64,000 bases of DNA from Prochilodus magdalenae (Eukaryota; Chordata; Actinopteri; Characiformes; Prochilodontidae). The stretch is taken from positions 62,001-126,000 of the forward strand of contig JAMWET010000031.1 in assembly GCA_024036415.1 (NCBI GenBank), written 5' to 3'. How positions within the stretch are numbered: the stretch's first letter is position 1; each line of letters begins with the position of its first letter. Of this stretch, positions 11,770 through 21,946 are shown one piece after another. Below the pieces are notes generated by a model. It was not told the DNA's origin, did no database searches, and saw nothing but the letters and a program-made list of their open reading frames with translations. The translations under genes were made by a program, and so were the position numbers.

Positions 11770-12291
11770 CTAAAAAGCCTTCTCTAGTTTGGCCCAGACT
11801 TCTTTCTCAATCTCCATGTGACGACCTGTGACTGGCCTTGGAGGTGGAATGATACACACAATGTCCTCAAACAGATACCAAAGGATGTCTTCCCGGGCTG
11901 GCCAGAAAAATCTGTTGACCCCAATCTTCTGCATACAGCGGACCTCAACATGTGTTTCACTTGTATCTGTGATGACACCAGGGTACAGGTCACCATCGTA
12001 CTTCAGCACACACCATTTGCCAACAACTTCAGGACTTTGCCACTGAACTTCCTTGGCTGTGGGAGCCACAGGAGCTGTCTGTTGATGACTGAATGTGAAA
12101 TGCTTTGCATTAAAGCACTCACAGTTCATATTTTGCGTCATCATGCACAAGCAGCTGACGTCCCTGTACGTTAGTTCTCCATGGGCTAGAGTCACTGCCT
12201 GATGCATCCTCATAGTGAAAGGAATTGGTGGCAGATCACTGGGCATCTCCGAAACAGCTTTCTCAACTACTTCCTCACTGACAAAAAACAA
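11770..12291 (-). pseudogene. Element-borne ORF with WCVLKYDGDLYPG domain
   Basis: Continues the gene above in another frame, about 170 codons. The recognisable part is KWCVLKYDGDLYPGVITDTS, then RFFWPAREDILWYLFEDIVC and IIPPPRPVTGRH. This arrangement (a beta-rich segment with W-C-x3-Y-D-x2-YPG, then WP-x-x-ED and PPP) recurs as the C-terminus of uncharacterised fish repeat-associated proteins I have seen. It has no name I can give with confidence. The region between the basic N-terminus and this domain looks deleted. It is not expected to make a working transposase. Confidence 0.5.
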
Positions 12292-12422
12292 CTTGACTCT
12301 AGGTCCCTCCTGTATTTATCCTGTTCCTTCTCTAAATATTTCGCTCTCCTCTCTGGGTCAGCATCGCGCCGAGCACGATAGCGCCGCTGCTTTTCTGCAG
12401 CACTTAGTGGTGGATTGGCTCC
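12267..12422 (-). CDS. Element-borne gene, exon 2, basic helical domain
   Basis: Follows the acceptor CATACTTACAG. It reads 51 codons: GANPPLSAAEKQRRYRARRD, then ADPERRAKYLEKEQDKYRRD, then a stop at 12267-12269. The AAEKQRRYRARRDADPERR block is a strongly basic helix of the kind seen at the start of many uncharacterised multicopy teleost proteins associated with repeats (from memory). A one-base frameshift separates it from the ORF at 11770-12291, so the original protein was probably longer. Function unknown; nucleic-acid binding is a guess from charge. Confidence 0.6.
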   Translation of the reverse strand, partial: GANPPLSAAEKQRRYRARRDADPERRAKYLEKEQDKYRRDLESSCFLSVRK

Positions 12423-12865
12423 CTGTAAGTATGGTATTTACATTGTAAAACTGATTAAACACATCAGTAATTTCAACTGTAAAACTTAAAAATCAGGCTA
12501 ATAGTATTATATTGATTAATATTCACATAAATAAGTCAATAAATCAATAAACCAGAGGATGCTACTCACTCCTGTTACTTATACTCACTCCTGTTACTCT
12601 TCATATTAATAACAGGACTGAAAGTAACAGGACTGAGTTTTTGGCATAGAATTAGCAACAACATGAAATATAGTCACATAGCGTCCATGCTAATAGCATG
12701 AGGACACTTAGCACATTCTAGGAATCTACCAAAAAATTTTATTTTTAAAATCAACAAATAACATCAAGAAATTATTTAGGTAACAGGAAACTACGTTGAG
12801 ATTGGCCTTCTCAATCATAGTTCCAATATCATCAAATATACAGAAAAGAAAACGATAGAACTTAC

Positions 12866-12880
12866 TTTTGGTCTTCCCAT
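12866..12880 (-). CDS. Element-borne gene, exon 1 (MGRPK)
   Basis: Minus-strand exon inside the 10816-13364 element: ATG GGA AGA CCA AAA followed by a consensus GTAAGT donor. It encodes MGRPK in phase 0 and joins the exon at 12422. Short, so the call depends on the match of a perfect donor with a good acceptor in the same phase. The basic start resembles the N-termini of many fish element-encoded proteins. Confidence 0.55.
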
Positions 12881-13509
12881 GGCTTTCAGTAGATCCAAAT
12901 GATGTAACTTCCTGCGGAACATGTGACTTTTGGAATGTTCCAAATTTTTTAGATGAGGGAATGTGTTAGGGTAACAGGACTGAATGAAAACCCAGGGACA
13001 CGACTAAAATGTGTATTTTAACTAAAATATTATCAATTTCTTCTAAAAAAAAAAATAGTAATGCATAGATGGGATATGGAATTACACAACAATGCAAAAA
13101 AACAAAGATTTCTGAAGGATTTTAATAATTATATTTCATAGTAAAGTGGATTTTTAGAGAGTGGGGACAAGTAACAAGTGCGATTTTTCAGTGTTCTAGG
13201 TTGTTTTTATTAATGTTTAAAATGATCTATCGTAAATTTGCAATTAGATCAAAGTGCAGGACACTTTGATCAATAATGAAATGTATTTTTTAATTAATTT
13301 TCATACATATTTATACTTATATTGTCCCAGGGACGGAAAAGGCACCCATTCGGTGGAATGGCCCACAGCTAAGTGAGCTTTCAAACATGTCAGGACTTTA
13401 AGAGCTAAAGAGAAGGCCCTCAGATGAACAAAAAAGGCATAATTTCATGGTGTAGTTTAAAATGGCAGCCATTCCGCAGTTTTGCTGTATAAGATCAACT
13501 ATAACTATT

Positions 13510-13870
13510 TTAACTGTATGTCTGTAAGTATCCAAACACCTCTTCTAATTAATAGATTCTGTTACTTCTAATGGATTCAGACATTAAGACTTGTATAAAC
13601 TACATTAAAAATCAATGCCAATATTGTGGGACACTGTGGAGCAGCCACACATAAACCTAGGGTCGACATGTCTAATGTTAAGCAGCTAGAAGGATTATAA
13701 AGCCCCTCACGATTCGGCAGTGGAGCAGTGAAACTGTATTCTCTGAAGTGATGGAGCCTCACTGAGTTCCTTTGGCATGAGCTGAAGTAGCAGTTGAGTT
13801 CCTGAACTGAACATCCAATCTCTGTATATGGCCTCACTAATGCTCTTGCGCTTAATGCAGGTACATTCAT
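13510..13870 (+). mobile_element. Tc1-like relic, internally deleted
   Basis: Starts with a terminal-like TGTCTGTAAGTATCCAAACACC, passes through a block resembling the transposase reading frame of a common fish Tc1 family (GCAGCCACACATAAACCTAG ... GGAGCAGTG) and jumps to the CCTCACTAATGCTCTTGCG segment of the 3' part. Most of the coding region is missing. Family assignment is from memory. Confidence 0.5.
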
Positions 13871-14440
13871 TGACAAAAGTAGTTGCACAAATAGTTTCAC
13901 TCAGAAGAAATCGACCAACAGAAATGAAACTTGCTGGGAAGGTTTGACATTGGAAAACTGGTAAATGATTCAAGTTTCATGCTCGGCTGCACCTGTGACT
14001 TCAGCATAGAGTGGCCTTATTGCTGTACCTGACTGACTCAACAGCCACGATTGTGGAGATTCAGCAAGCAGTGATGCCCTCCATGAGTCATCCTAGTGCA
14101 TCCCTAGTGCTAGCACCACTGGCAGACCTGCAAAATGCAGGACCACATGCACACAAGCTGTTATGATGACTTCACAGAACAACATGTTAATCATGCTATA
14201 TAGTGACTCAGAATGGCAGTGGGTCAGTAGGCCACAAGGCCTGTTGTTACTCCACCTCTTTACCTACCACAAAATCTGCTGAAACTGTGTGAAAATACTC
14301 AACATGTATGGGAGGGATTATCCCAGGACACCATTAGGGACTTCTATTACTCCATGTCGAGATTTAGCACGCATGGCGGCCCAAGGCCTTACTGAGAAAT
14401 ACATAACTTCTGTAGGTATAGCTCAATAAATATTGGCAAC
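13862..14440 (+). mobile_element. Second Tc1-like relic, same family as 1945 and 33860
   Basis: Opens TACATTCATTGACAAAAGTAG beside the previous relic. It ends near GAAATACATAACTTCTGTAG and TAGCTCAATAAATATTGGC, matching the inverted sequence near 2045-2110 and 33880. No open transposase frame. The two relics at 13.5-14.4 kb abut or overlap by a few bases. Confidence 0.5.
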
Positions 14441-15798
14441 ATCTCTCTTGATTTTTCACCATTCAATGTTCTATTTTTTGACAATGTATATGAATATGTC
14501 TATGATTTTTCCAGTGGGGAATTCATTACAGCTTCCATTTATTTCTGAAGACTCTGAAGGCTGTGGGAAATTTTTCCCACATCTCAAAAGCTCAGTCTTA
14601 GAAGTTGGTTGCATTTTTTGCTTCTTACATTAACAATAATCCCAAGTACAACTGCTGATGTAGTGTTTTTTGTACACACCCTTTCATACTCATTGCCTGG
14701 GTGTAGCTTTCATTTTTGTATAGAATGTGTTTTTAAACGGGGACAGTTTTAGTGGAATACAAGGTCTTGCACAGTTGTTAGAGGTCAAAAATGAATAACT
14801 AGTACTTTATGACTGTTTTTGACTGGATGTTAAAGGAATGAAGGCTGGTCTCTGTATTTTGCACAGTATGACAACTTATATTATCGCTTGAATACGCATA
14901 AATAGGCTATGCACTATATTACATACTGAGAAATACTTCCCATTAAAGCCTGAAAGATTTCATACTTTAGAAGAAATTAATGATACCTGATGTGGAATGC
15001 ACATTGTCACAGACTCACTTTAAAGCTCTAGCCCTGGCACCAACAATCTATTACTATTTTATTAAATTACCTTTACATCACTTTGTATTGGGGTCTGGTA
15101 TTATGAAGGTTTTACTGATTGTCTCATTGACCTTTAGCCTGTTGTGTGTTTTTTTTAAGCTGTAGTAAGGTATTGTAGTTGTTTACTCACAGGTTCAATA
15201 TGTGTTTTTGCTGTTCCTGTGTATGTGTTTATTTTGAATGCAGTGACTGATGAGTCTCATTGATTGACATCATTTAACCATTTAAAGGCATGTTGGCACA
15301 AGCGCTACCAAACAAAATTGTCAAATATTAGCAAAGATCTATGTGGCCAGCTGTTGTTCTCTGCAGCTTTTGAGATTTATACATTTAGAATTAAAGGGCC
15401 TTGTGAAAGCAGTGAGTAAATATTACATAGCAATGAGTAACTTAATGGGTTACAATTGAACCATCTTAAAAATAAATGTTCCTAAAATGGGGAAAATATT
15501 GTTATACTATTATACCTGTATACTTTGAGGAAGTTCTTTAGTATTTAAAGTGATTCTTGACACTACTTCATTGAAAGTTTCTTTGGGAAACCAGGATTTA
15601 CAAGTTGTATTCTGCTACAGATTACTGATTACTTGTTAAACAAATTTAACCTAATTCAAAGAATTACTATATTGTTGTAACATAATCAGTTTACTTTCAA
15701 TTACTTTTGGATTATTTGCTGTTTTAAAGGCATATAATTAAACTAAGATTAAAAAACATTTCAAAAAAGCTCTTTTAACAAAAAAATACACATTATAT
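14441..15798. other. Intron, no gene seen
   Basis: AT-rich intronic sequence without recognisable coding regions or repeats. Confidence 0.5.
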
Positions 15799-16051
15799 AT
15801 ATCGTCGCTGTCCAAAGAAAAACATGTATCTCCATTTTTGTTGATTTTTACTTTTATGCCTTATTTGATCACGAGCTGCTGTTTACCATGTGTGTGAATT
15901 CCATGAAGAATGGACCAACAGAAATGGTGCAAAACTGCTTGGAAATATGTCTGGTTCCATTGACTTTCATTCAGATTAAATTAGGTTTTTGGCCTCTCCT
16001 GTAAAGTTGCCATTTTGGAGATACCTGGTTTTCTTTGGACAGCGACGATAT
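15799..16051. mobile_element. 253-bp MITE-like element
   Basis: Left end ATATCGTCGCTGTCCAAAGA and right end TCTTTGGACAGCGACGATAT are exact inverted repeats. A second, slightly diverged block inside (GTATCTCCATTTT versus GCCATTTTGGAGATAC) extends the pairing to about 40 bp. No ORF. It lies about 210 bp outside the long-TIR element at 16263. Confidence 0.8.
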
Positions 16052-16262
16052 GACATTTATACTTCCATTCAAAGATAGGCTATTTTAAAAAGTGTACAGC
16101 AGCTCATATTTTGCCTCAAGCCAACAAATTACACATTTGGTAAAATGGCTAAATCTAAGTGGAGCATCATGAACTATTTCTAACATAAAGACGATACATT
16201 TGTACAGCATAAATTGTTTGCATTACTTGAGCAGTGACAATGGTGTTCATCAATCGTACTAC

Positions 16263-17400
16263 GGTAACCCTTTCTTTTACAGTCCCCTAAGTTCTAGGTA
16301 TTAACTAGGTAAGTGTGAGGTACAAACTCCAAAGTACTAGGTAATTATTTTGGGGAACAAGATGGTAAGTACCAGGACAGTATAAATTAATTACACTGAA
16401 ATGTCTCATGGGTTCTAGGTATTAACCAGGTAAGTGTAAGGTACAAACTCCAAAGTACTAGGTAATTATTTTGGGGAACAAGATGGTAAGTACCAGGACA
16501 ATATAAATTAATTACACTGAAATGTCTCTTAGGTTCTAGGTATTAACCAGGTAAGTAAGAGGTACAAATGTGGATCACAGGATAGTAAGTACCAATGCAG
16601 CCTAATTACACTGAAAGATCTCACTGGTTCTAGGTATTAACCATGGAAGTGTGTGGTACAAGCTTAGGTAACATGATGGTAAATACCAATGCGGCCTAAT
16701 TACACTGAAAGTTCTCATGGGTTCTAGATATTAACCATGGAAGTGTGTGGTACAAGCTTGGGTGACATGATGGTAAGTACTAATGCAGCCTAATTACACT
16801 GAAAGTTCTCATGGGTTCTAGGTACTAACCATGGAAGTGTGTGGTACAAGCTTGGGTAACATGATGGTAAGTACCAATGCAGTCTAATTTCATAGGCATT
16901 AAACATGCCAGGAAAAGTAACAAGGTGGTAATTACAAACACGGACACAATCTCACACTGAGAAAATTATATTATATCATTGTCTTATATAGTATGTACCT
17001 GTTTATTACTTAGAAACAAAACTGAATCTGAACTGTAAAAGAAAGCGGTGATTATTTCTACGCTTTTACTGAGTACTTACCATGTAGCTCAGAAAACAAG
17101 CCACTTGTAACACAGCCTGCTGTTAGTACCGAGTAACTAACCGAATTTTCTCCTTAATAAAGAGGTAAAGGGACTGTAAAAGAAAGCAGCAACTATTTCT
17201 ATGGTATTACTGAGTGCTTACCATGTAGCTCAGAAAATTAACCACTGAAAGGACTGTAAAAGAAAGCAAGATTGCTCACAACGGTGAAAAAGTTTATTGG
17301 CACTTTTGACAGCTCTTTGTTTTGACACACACAATATTGTTCACAGAGAGGTGTTCTGTCCTGACAAATGAAAACAATAACATGTTAAAATTATACTTTA
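16263..17400 (+). repeat. Left inverted arm with tandem subrepeats
   Basis: Contains six tandem units starting at the GTTCTAG(G/A)TA motif near 16290, 16412, 16533, 16627, 16721 and 16814. The first two are about 121-123 bp and later ones about 92-94 bp, because they lack a 30-bp AACTCCAAAGTACTAGGTAA-type segment. The inner part carries the terminal motif ACTGTAAAAGAAAG at about 17032, 17173 and 17253, inverted relative to the tip. TTTATT at 17293-17298 gives a minus-strand AATAAA for the gene inside. Confidence 0.85.
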
Positions 17401-17449
17401 AATTTCGTGAAAGAACTAAACAGTAAGAAGAATGAATTATGTTGTTATT

Positions 17450-17700
17450 TTAATTGGGAACATCTAGGAATACCTTGCACCTTAGGGCAAAATGATTCAG
17501 TGTTTTGTCTTCTATAACATCAGGAGTTGGCCCACTGTCCTGCCCTTGTGCAGTGGTCATGACTTCTGCTATAACAGCTGTCAGCGCAATGGTGTTTCTG
17601 TCTGCTTTCAGTTTCGCACAGCTTACAGTGATGCTCCTTGTTTGCTGAAATTCTTTAAATACTGCCTTGTATCGATGTAAGACATCCTCTGGGCACTTTA
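17450..17700 (-). CDS. CCDC106-like protein, last exon
   Basis: Minus-strand exon after the acceptor TTCTGTAG, reading two bases plus 83 codons including the TAA at 17450. The peptide KCPEDVLHRYKAVFKEFQQT then KLKADRNTIALTAVIAEVMT matches the conserved C-terminal segment of the many CCDC106-like proteins predicted in fish. There an RY-K-x-L-x-x-F helix and a (D)RNTI-x-x-TAPIAEL motif are typical (family knowledge from memory). Joined in phase to 18105-18231. The 3' UTR is about 150 bases, to the AATAAA in the left inverted arm, so the arm supplies the transcript end. The family's role in mobility is not known to me. Confidence 0.7.
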
Positions 17701-18104
17701 CTACAGAACACAAAGAAGGACCAGGAAAAAAGTAACATTTTAACTATTATGAGCCAGTAAAACTGTAAACAAAAGTAAAACTTCAAGTGACATAATAGAG
17801 ACACATTAATTTCAACAAATATTCTGATCCGAGAATACTGTGAATTCAACCATGCAGCTATACTTCAGGATCTATTATGACATACTAGAGCTGTATCCTC
17901 TGTTTAAAATTAACTGGGATTGCACACCATTGAGGAACAAATGAATATCATCATATATTTTACATTATGTTAGTAAGTCTGTATGTGTTCAATGTTTCCT
18001 AAAAGAATACCTCAAAATATGAAATATATGTTTGTACTTGTAAATAATGACAAATTAAAAAGATCTTCCAAATCTGAACAGTTTGTACAAATGAACTGTA
18101 ATAC

Positions 18105-18231
18105 CTCTTTTCCCAAAGGCAGATTCCTTTTTATGCTCCTTTTTTTTGACTGGTTCTGATGTAGAGTCGGAGCATGATTCAGAAGAGCAGGAAGGGTCTG
18201 ATAAACAGTCCGTTCTAATTTTCCAGGAAAC
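18105..18231 (-). CDS. CCDC106-like protein, penultimate exon
   Basis: Minus strand, acceptor TCTGTCAAAG and donor GTATTA. It reads 42 codons plus one base: VSWKIRTDCLSDPSCSSESC, a Ser/Asp-rich stretch, then a basic EPVKKKEHKKESAFGKR. The split codon G|TA gives Val at the junction with the next exon, in phase. CCDC106-like proteins likewise have a Ser-rich then Lys-rich linker ahead of the conserved domain. The upstream coding exons and true start were not found with confidence. The 19649-19834 region (minus) has a CCAAT box and a CAG|GTAAAA donor and is a candidate first exon, coding or not. Confidence 0.6.
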
Positions 18232-18646
18232 CTTTGACAGAGTAAACACATTCACAATATTATAAAAATGGTAACGTTTATTATATGAACAATTTCAAAA
18301 TGGCCAAATGTAATTTTCCTATATACTACTATTTCAAAGTGTGGATTTACAGTTCAAAGGTTTGAAATACATGTTTACAATAAAACACATCTGGTTAGGC
18401 ATGGCTCTGAAACAAGCATAGTAAAACTAGTTAATCTTCATAACGAATAAATGAATATACACTACTTTTTAAAATAAAAGTACATAAGAATTTGCAACAA
18501 CAGCGGATCAAGCAAACCTTATCCCAGTTGATAGTTAATGACTTTTAAGATTTTATCATTATTTGGTAACAGTGAGAATTTATTTGTAAAACTGAATGCT
18601 TTAATCTGATCATATGTATTTCTTTCACCAGCTGTACTTATTATTT

Positions 18647-18758
18647 CCACACACACACACACACACACACACATCTGAAGTGCTATAAATTTAAGTTGGT
18701 TTTGTACATGTTGATTTTATTTAAGACTGTTTTCATTCCTTAATGTATTCATGATGTA

Positions 18759-18802
<44 letters not shown>
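18647..18802. repeat. (CA)n, (TA)n and (TG)n microsatellites
   Basis: A CA run near 18647-18672 and an adjacent (TA)n(TG)n run near 18757-18802, in the centre of the long-TIR element. Confidence 0.9.
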
Positions 18803-19648
18803 AGTTTTCAATAACAATTTTTATGCATATTTCAAAAGTCATGGAGTCGAGAGTACATGTCCAGTCAAATTTAATAGTAGCTGGTTTTAGGTGGTTTAAA
18901 CCAGCCTGCGGTGGTCATGGTGGTAAACAAGCTGGACAAGGAATATCATGCTACACTGTGCTGGTCAGCTAGTTATTGTTTTACAGTTTAGTAATTTGAT
19001 GGTGTTTTGTTTTGCAGTTTGATGGTGTAGCTGGGTGTGCTAATAGATCAGCTAAACCATAAAAATACCAAAAAAAATAGTATCATCTACCAGCTTAACC
19101 TTTTGAGCTGGCCAACTGGCTGGTCTTTAGGCAAATGTCTTAAACGTTAACTCAGGTAGCATTCTACTACGTTTCTGAGTTTAGCTGATTTAAATAGGAA
19201 CAAGGGTCGCACCGTTTCTGCACGAACTGTAACGTTGGGCTTTATAAAAAATATATTCCCTCCATCCAATCTTGGCTCACAAATGGAAAGGGAACGTTAC
19301 AGAGCTAACCGTAAGATACGACGTGAAAATGGCTTTCCTGGGCTTTACCTGTAGGCTAACGCTGCTCTCCCGGAGTTCAAGATAAACTAGCAAAAACATT
19401 TCGCAATAAGAGTCCTGTTCGAAATAAACCCATAAGACAATTACAGCCGGCAAATAACCAGATTAAACCATTTCTAAAATCGTTACAGTATCTCTGCCAT
19501 CACTGCTAATGTCACTGTCCGTTTACGAATTTCGGTCGCTGAAATTAGTTGCTCATTTTATGTATGCGCGTCCGATGTACAATTATAATAAATCGTGGTA
19601 CAAGAGTAGTAAAGTTATTGTATCATATGATCACACAAGCAATGTCGC

Positions 19649-19880
19649 TTAAATAACAGAATTCAGTTTTACCTGTGGACTTTTCAGAACAATCCGTGCG
19701 ATCCCACCAGCATCAGTTGTTGATATTCCTCTTCCTGCAGTGGAATGCTGGGAGTAGAATTTTGCGCCAAAATAAGCCAATAAGGTAACGCTCCGCCAGT
19801 TAACGAGCAGCCTCATTGGTTTATTTGGACTCAAACGTCTTTAAGTTCCAAAGTGCTTCCTATTGCCTATGTAATACACC
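19649..19880 (-). promoter_or_regulatory. Candidate promoter and first exon of the element gene
   Basis: On the minus strand ATTGGC and CCAAT-type boxes occur at about 19780-19825, next to a possible 5' exon ending in CAG|GTAAAACT at about 19672. On the plus strand a CAG|GTAATC donor-like site is at about 19936. This suggests a central, possibly divergent, promoter. No TATA box is obvious. Confidence 0.35.
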
Positions 19881-20336
19881 ACATAGAGGATGGAAACGTG
19901 GGTTACGTAGCAAAAATGCACGAAATGTGAAACAGGTAATCTTATATGTACTTCTTAATCTTTATACGGAGCAATTTCGATATATAATCTAATACGCTAT
20001 TGCTTGTGTGGTTCCCCTTTTAGGAATAAGGAGAAATATGGTATTCAGGAGCTCACACCCAGCTTACTGAAAGGGCCTGGCGAAATTACAAAGAGGACAT
20101 CTATAGGTAGAGAGGCAACCTGTATGAAAAGTCTCCAAAAATGATTTTAAAATTCATAGAGTGGAATTACTAGCTGGGAAGACACCACAAAAATGGACTA
20201 CTTGGCCGTTTGTTCAAAGACATTAGAGCATGCTACAAGGTTTGGTGGTGAAAAAATGTAGAGAGCCATCAGTAAAGTAGTGAATGGGTTACTGCTGTTG
20301 TCTATTTTCCCTCTTATTCTTTCCACATAATTTGTA

Positions 20337-21474
20337 TAAAGTATAATTTTAACATGTTATTGTTTTCATTTGTCAGGACAGAACACCTCTCTTTGAACAA
20401 TATTGTGTGTGTCAAAACAAAGAGCTGTCAAGAGTGCCAATAAACTTTTTCACCATTGTGAGCAATCTTGCTTTCTTTTACGGTCCTTTCAGTGGTTAAT
20501 TTTCTGAGCTACATGGTAAGCACTCAGTAATACCATTGAAATAGTTGCTGCTTTCTTTTACAGTCCCTTTACCTCTTTATTAAGGAGAAAATCCGGTTAG
20601 TTACTCGGTACTAACAGCAGGCTGTGTTACAAGTGGCTTGTTTTCTGAGCTACATGGTAAGTACTCAGTAAAAGCGTAGAAATAATCACCGCTTTCTTTT
20701 ACAGTTCAGATTCAGTTTTGTTTCTAAGTAATAAACAGGTACATACTATATAAGACAATGATATAATATAATTTTCTCAGTGTGAGATTGTGTCCGTGTT
20801 TGTAATTACCACCTTGTTACTTTTCCTGGCATGTTTAATGCCTATGAAATTAGACTGCATTGGTACTTACCATCATGTTACCCAAGCTTGTACCACACAC
20901 TTCCATGGTTAGTACCTAGAACCCATGAGAACTTTCAATGTAATTAGGCTGCATTGGTACTTACCATCATGTTACCCAAGCTTGTACCACACACTTCCAT
21001 GGTTAATACCTAGAACCCATGAGAACTTTCAGTGTAATTAGGCCGCATTGGTATTTACCATCATGTTACCTAAGCTTGTACCACACACTTCCATGGTTAA
21101 TACCTAGAACCAGTGAGATCTTTCAGTGTAATTAGGCTGCATTGGTACTTACTATCCTGTGATCCACATTTGTACCTCTTACTTACCTGGTTAATACCTA
21201 GAACCTATGAGACATTTCAGTGTAATTAATTTATATTGTCCTGGTACTTACCATCTTGTTCCCCAAAATAATTACCTAGTACTTTGGAGTTTGTACCTTA
21301 CACTTACCTGGTTAATACCTAGAACCCATGAGACATTTCAGTGTAATTAATTTATACTGTCCTGGTACTTACCATCTTGTTCCCCAAAATAATTACCTAG
21401 TACTTTGGAGTTTGTACCTTACACTTACCTAGTTAATACCTAGAACTTAGGGGACTGTAAAAGAAAGGGTTACC
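20337..21474 (-). repeat. Right inverted arm
   Basis: Mirror of the left arm with the same set of tandem subrepeats and inner terminal-motif copies (near 20471, 20556, 20692). AATAAA at 20439-20444 on the plus strand is the counterpart of the left-arm poly(A) signal. Confidence 0.85.
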
Positions 21475-21946
21475 CGTACTTATAAATAGAGAACCCTAAT
21501 GAGCATCATCAGCATCTGCTAACTATAGAATTTCTTGGAGTAGTAAGCGCTGGATTATAAAGTTTATTGCTAGATCAGTTTGTATGTGGCATTATTGTAA
21601 ACCCAAAAGTAATCACCTCTGATTTTATAATGTACCTGCAATCTGATTACTATCCAGAGATTATAGTTAACTTTTTTCATATCCTGATTACGCACAATGC
21701 CCTGCGATGGATTGGCGGTCTGTCCAGGGTGTTTTTTTGTACCCCCGCTGGAGCCTATTCCAGCATTCAATGGGTGAAAGGTAAAAAGATAAAGCAGTTT
21801 GGAATATGAGTGAGTGAGTGAGTAAGTAATAACTTTACACTATTACACTTATTCTGTTACTTACCACCACTACTGCACACGTCATTAAAATTAAGCTGTA
21901 AAATTTAACATGGCACAGATTTTTTTAAGAATTCCTCAAGATACTA

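Larger units (their letters stand above)
10816..13364. mobile_element. 2.5-kb TIR element (GGGCCATTCCACC termini)
   Basis: Positions 10816-10839 (GGGCCATTCCACCGAATGGG then TGCC) are the exact reverse complement of 13341-13364. Between them, on the minus strand, lie the pieces of a two-exon gene (see 12866 and 12267) and a second ORF at 11770. I could not identify a target-site duplication: the flanks read ...GATATAG and ACAGCTA. The superfamily is unassigned. Confidence 0.75.
16263..21474. mobile_element. 5.2-kb element with 1.14-kb terminal inverted arms and a CCDC106-like gene
   Basis: Positions 16263-17400 and 20337-21474 are inverted copies of each other. Both are 1138 bases long, with only occasional single-base differences in the stretches I compared. 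Termini are GGTAACCCTTTCTTTTACAG ... CTGTAAAAGAAAGGGTTACC. The flanks carry CGTACTAC (left, 16255-16262) and CGTACTTA (right, 21475-21482): six matching bases, possibly a worn 8-bp duplication. The 2.9-kb centre holds a minus-strand CCDC106-like gene. The equal arm lengths argue that the whole unit moved recently as one piece. The transposase family is not identified. Confidence 0.85.

Noticed and set aside
16263..17400. Tandem subrepeats considered as a CRISPR-like array or a satellite
   Set aside because: Units are mirrored in the right arm and bounded by transposon-like ends; unit spacing and eukaryotic context do not fit CRISPR, and the block does not extend beyond the arms.
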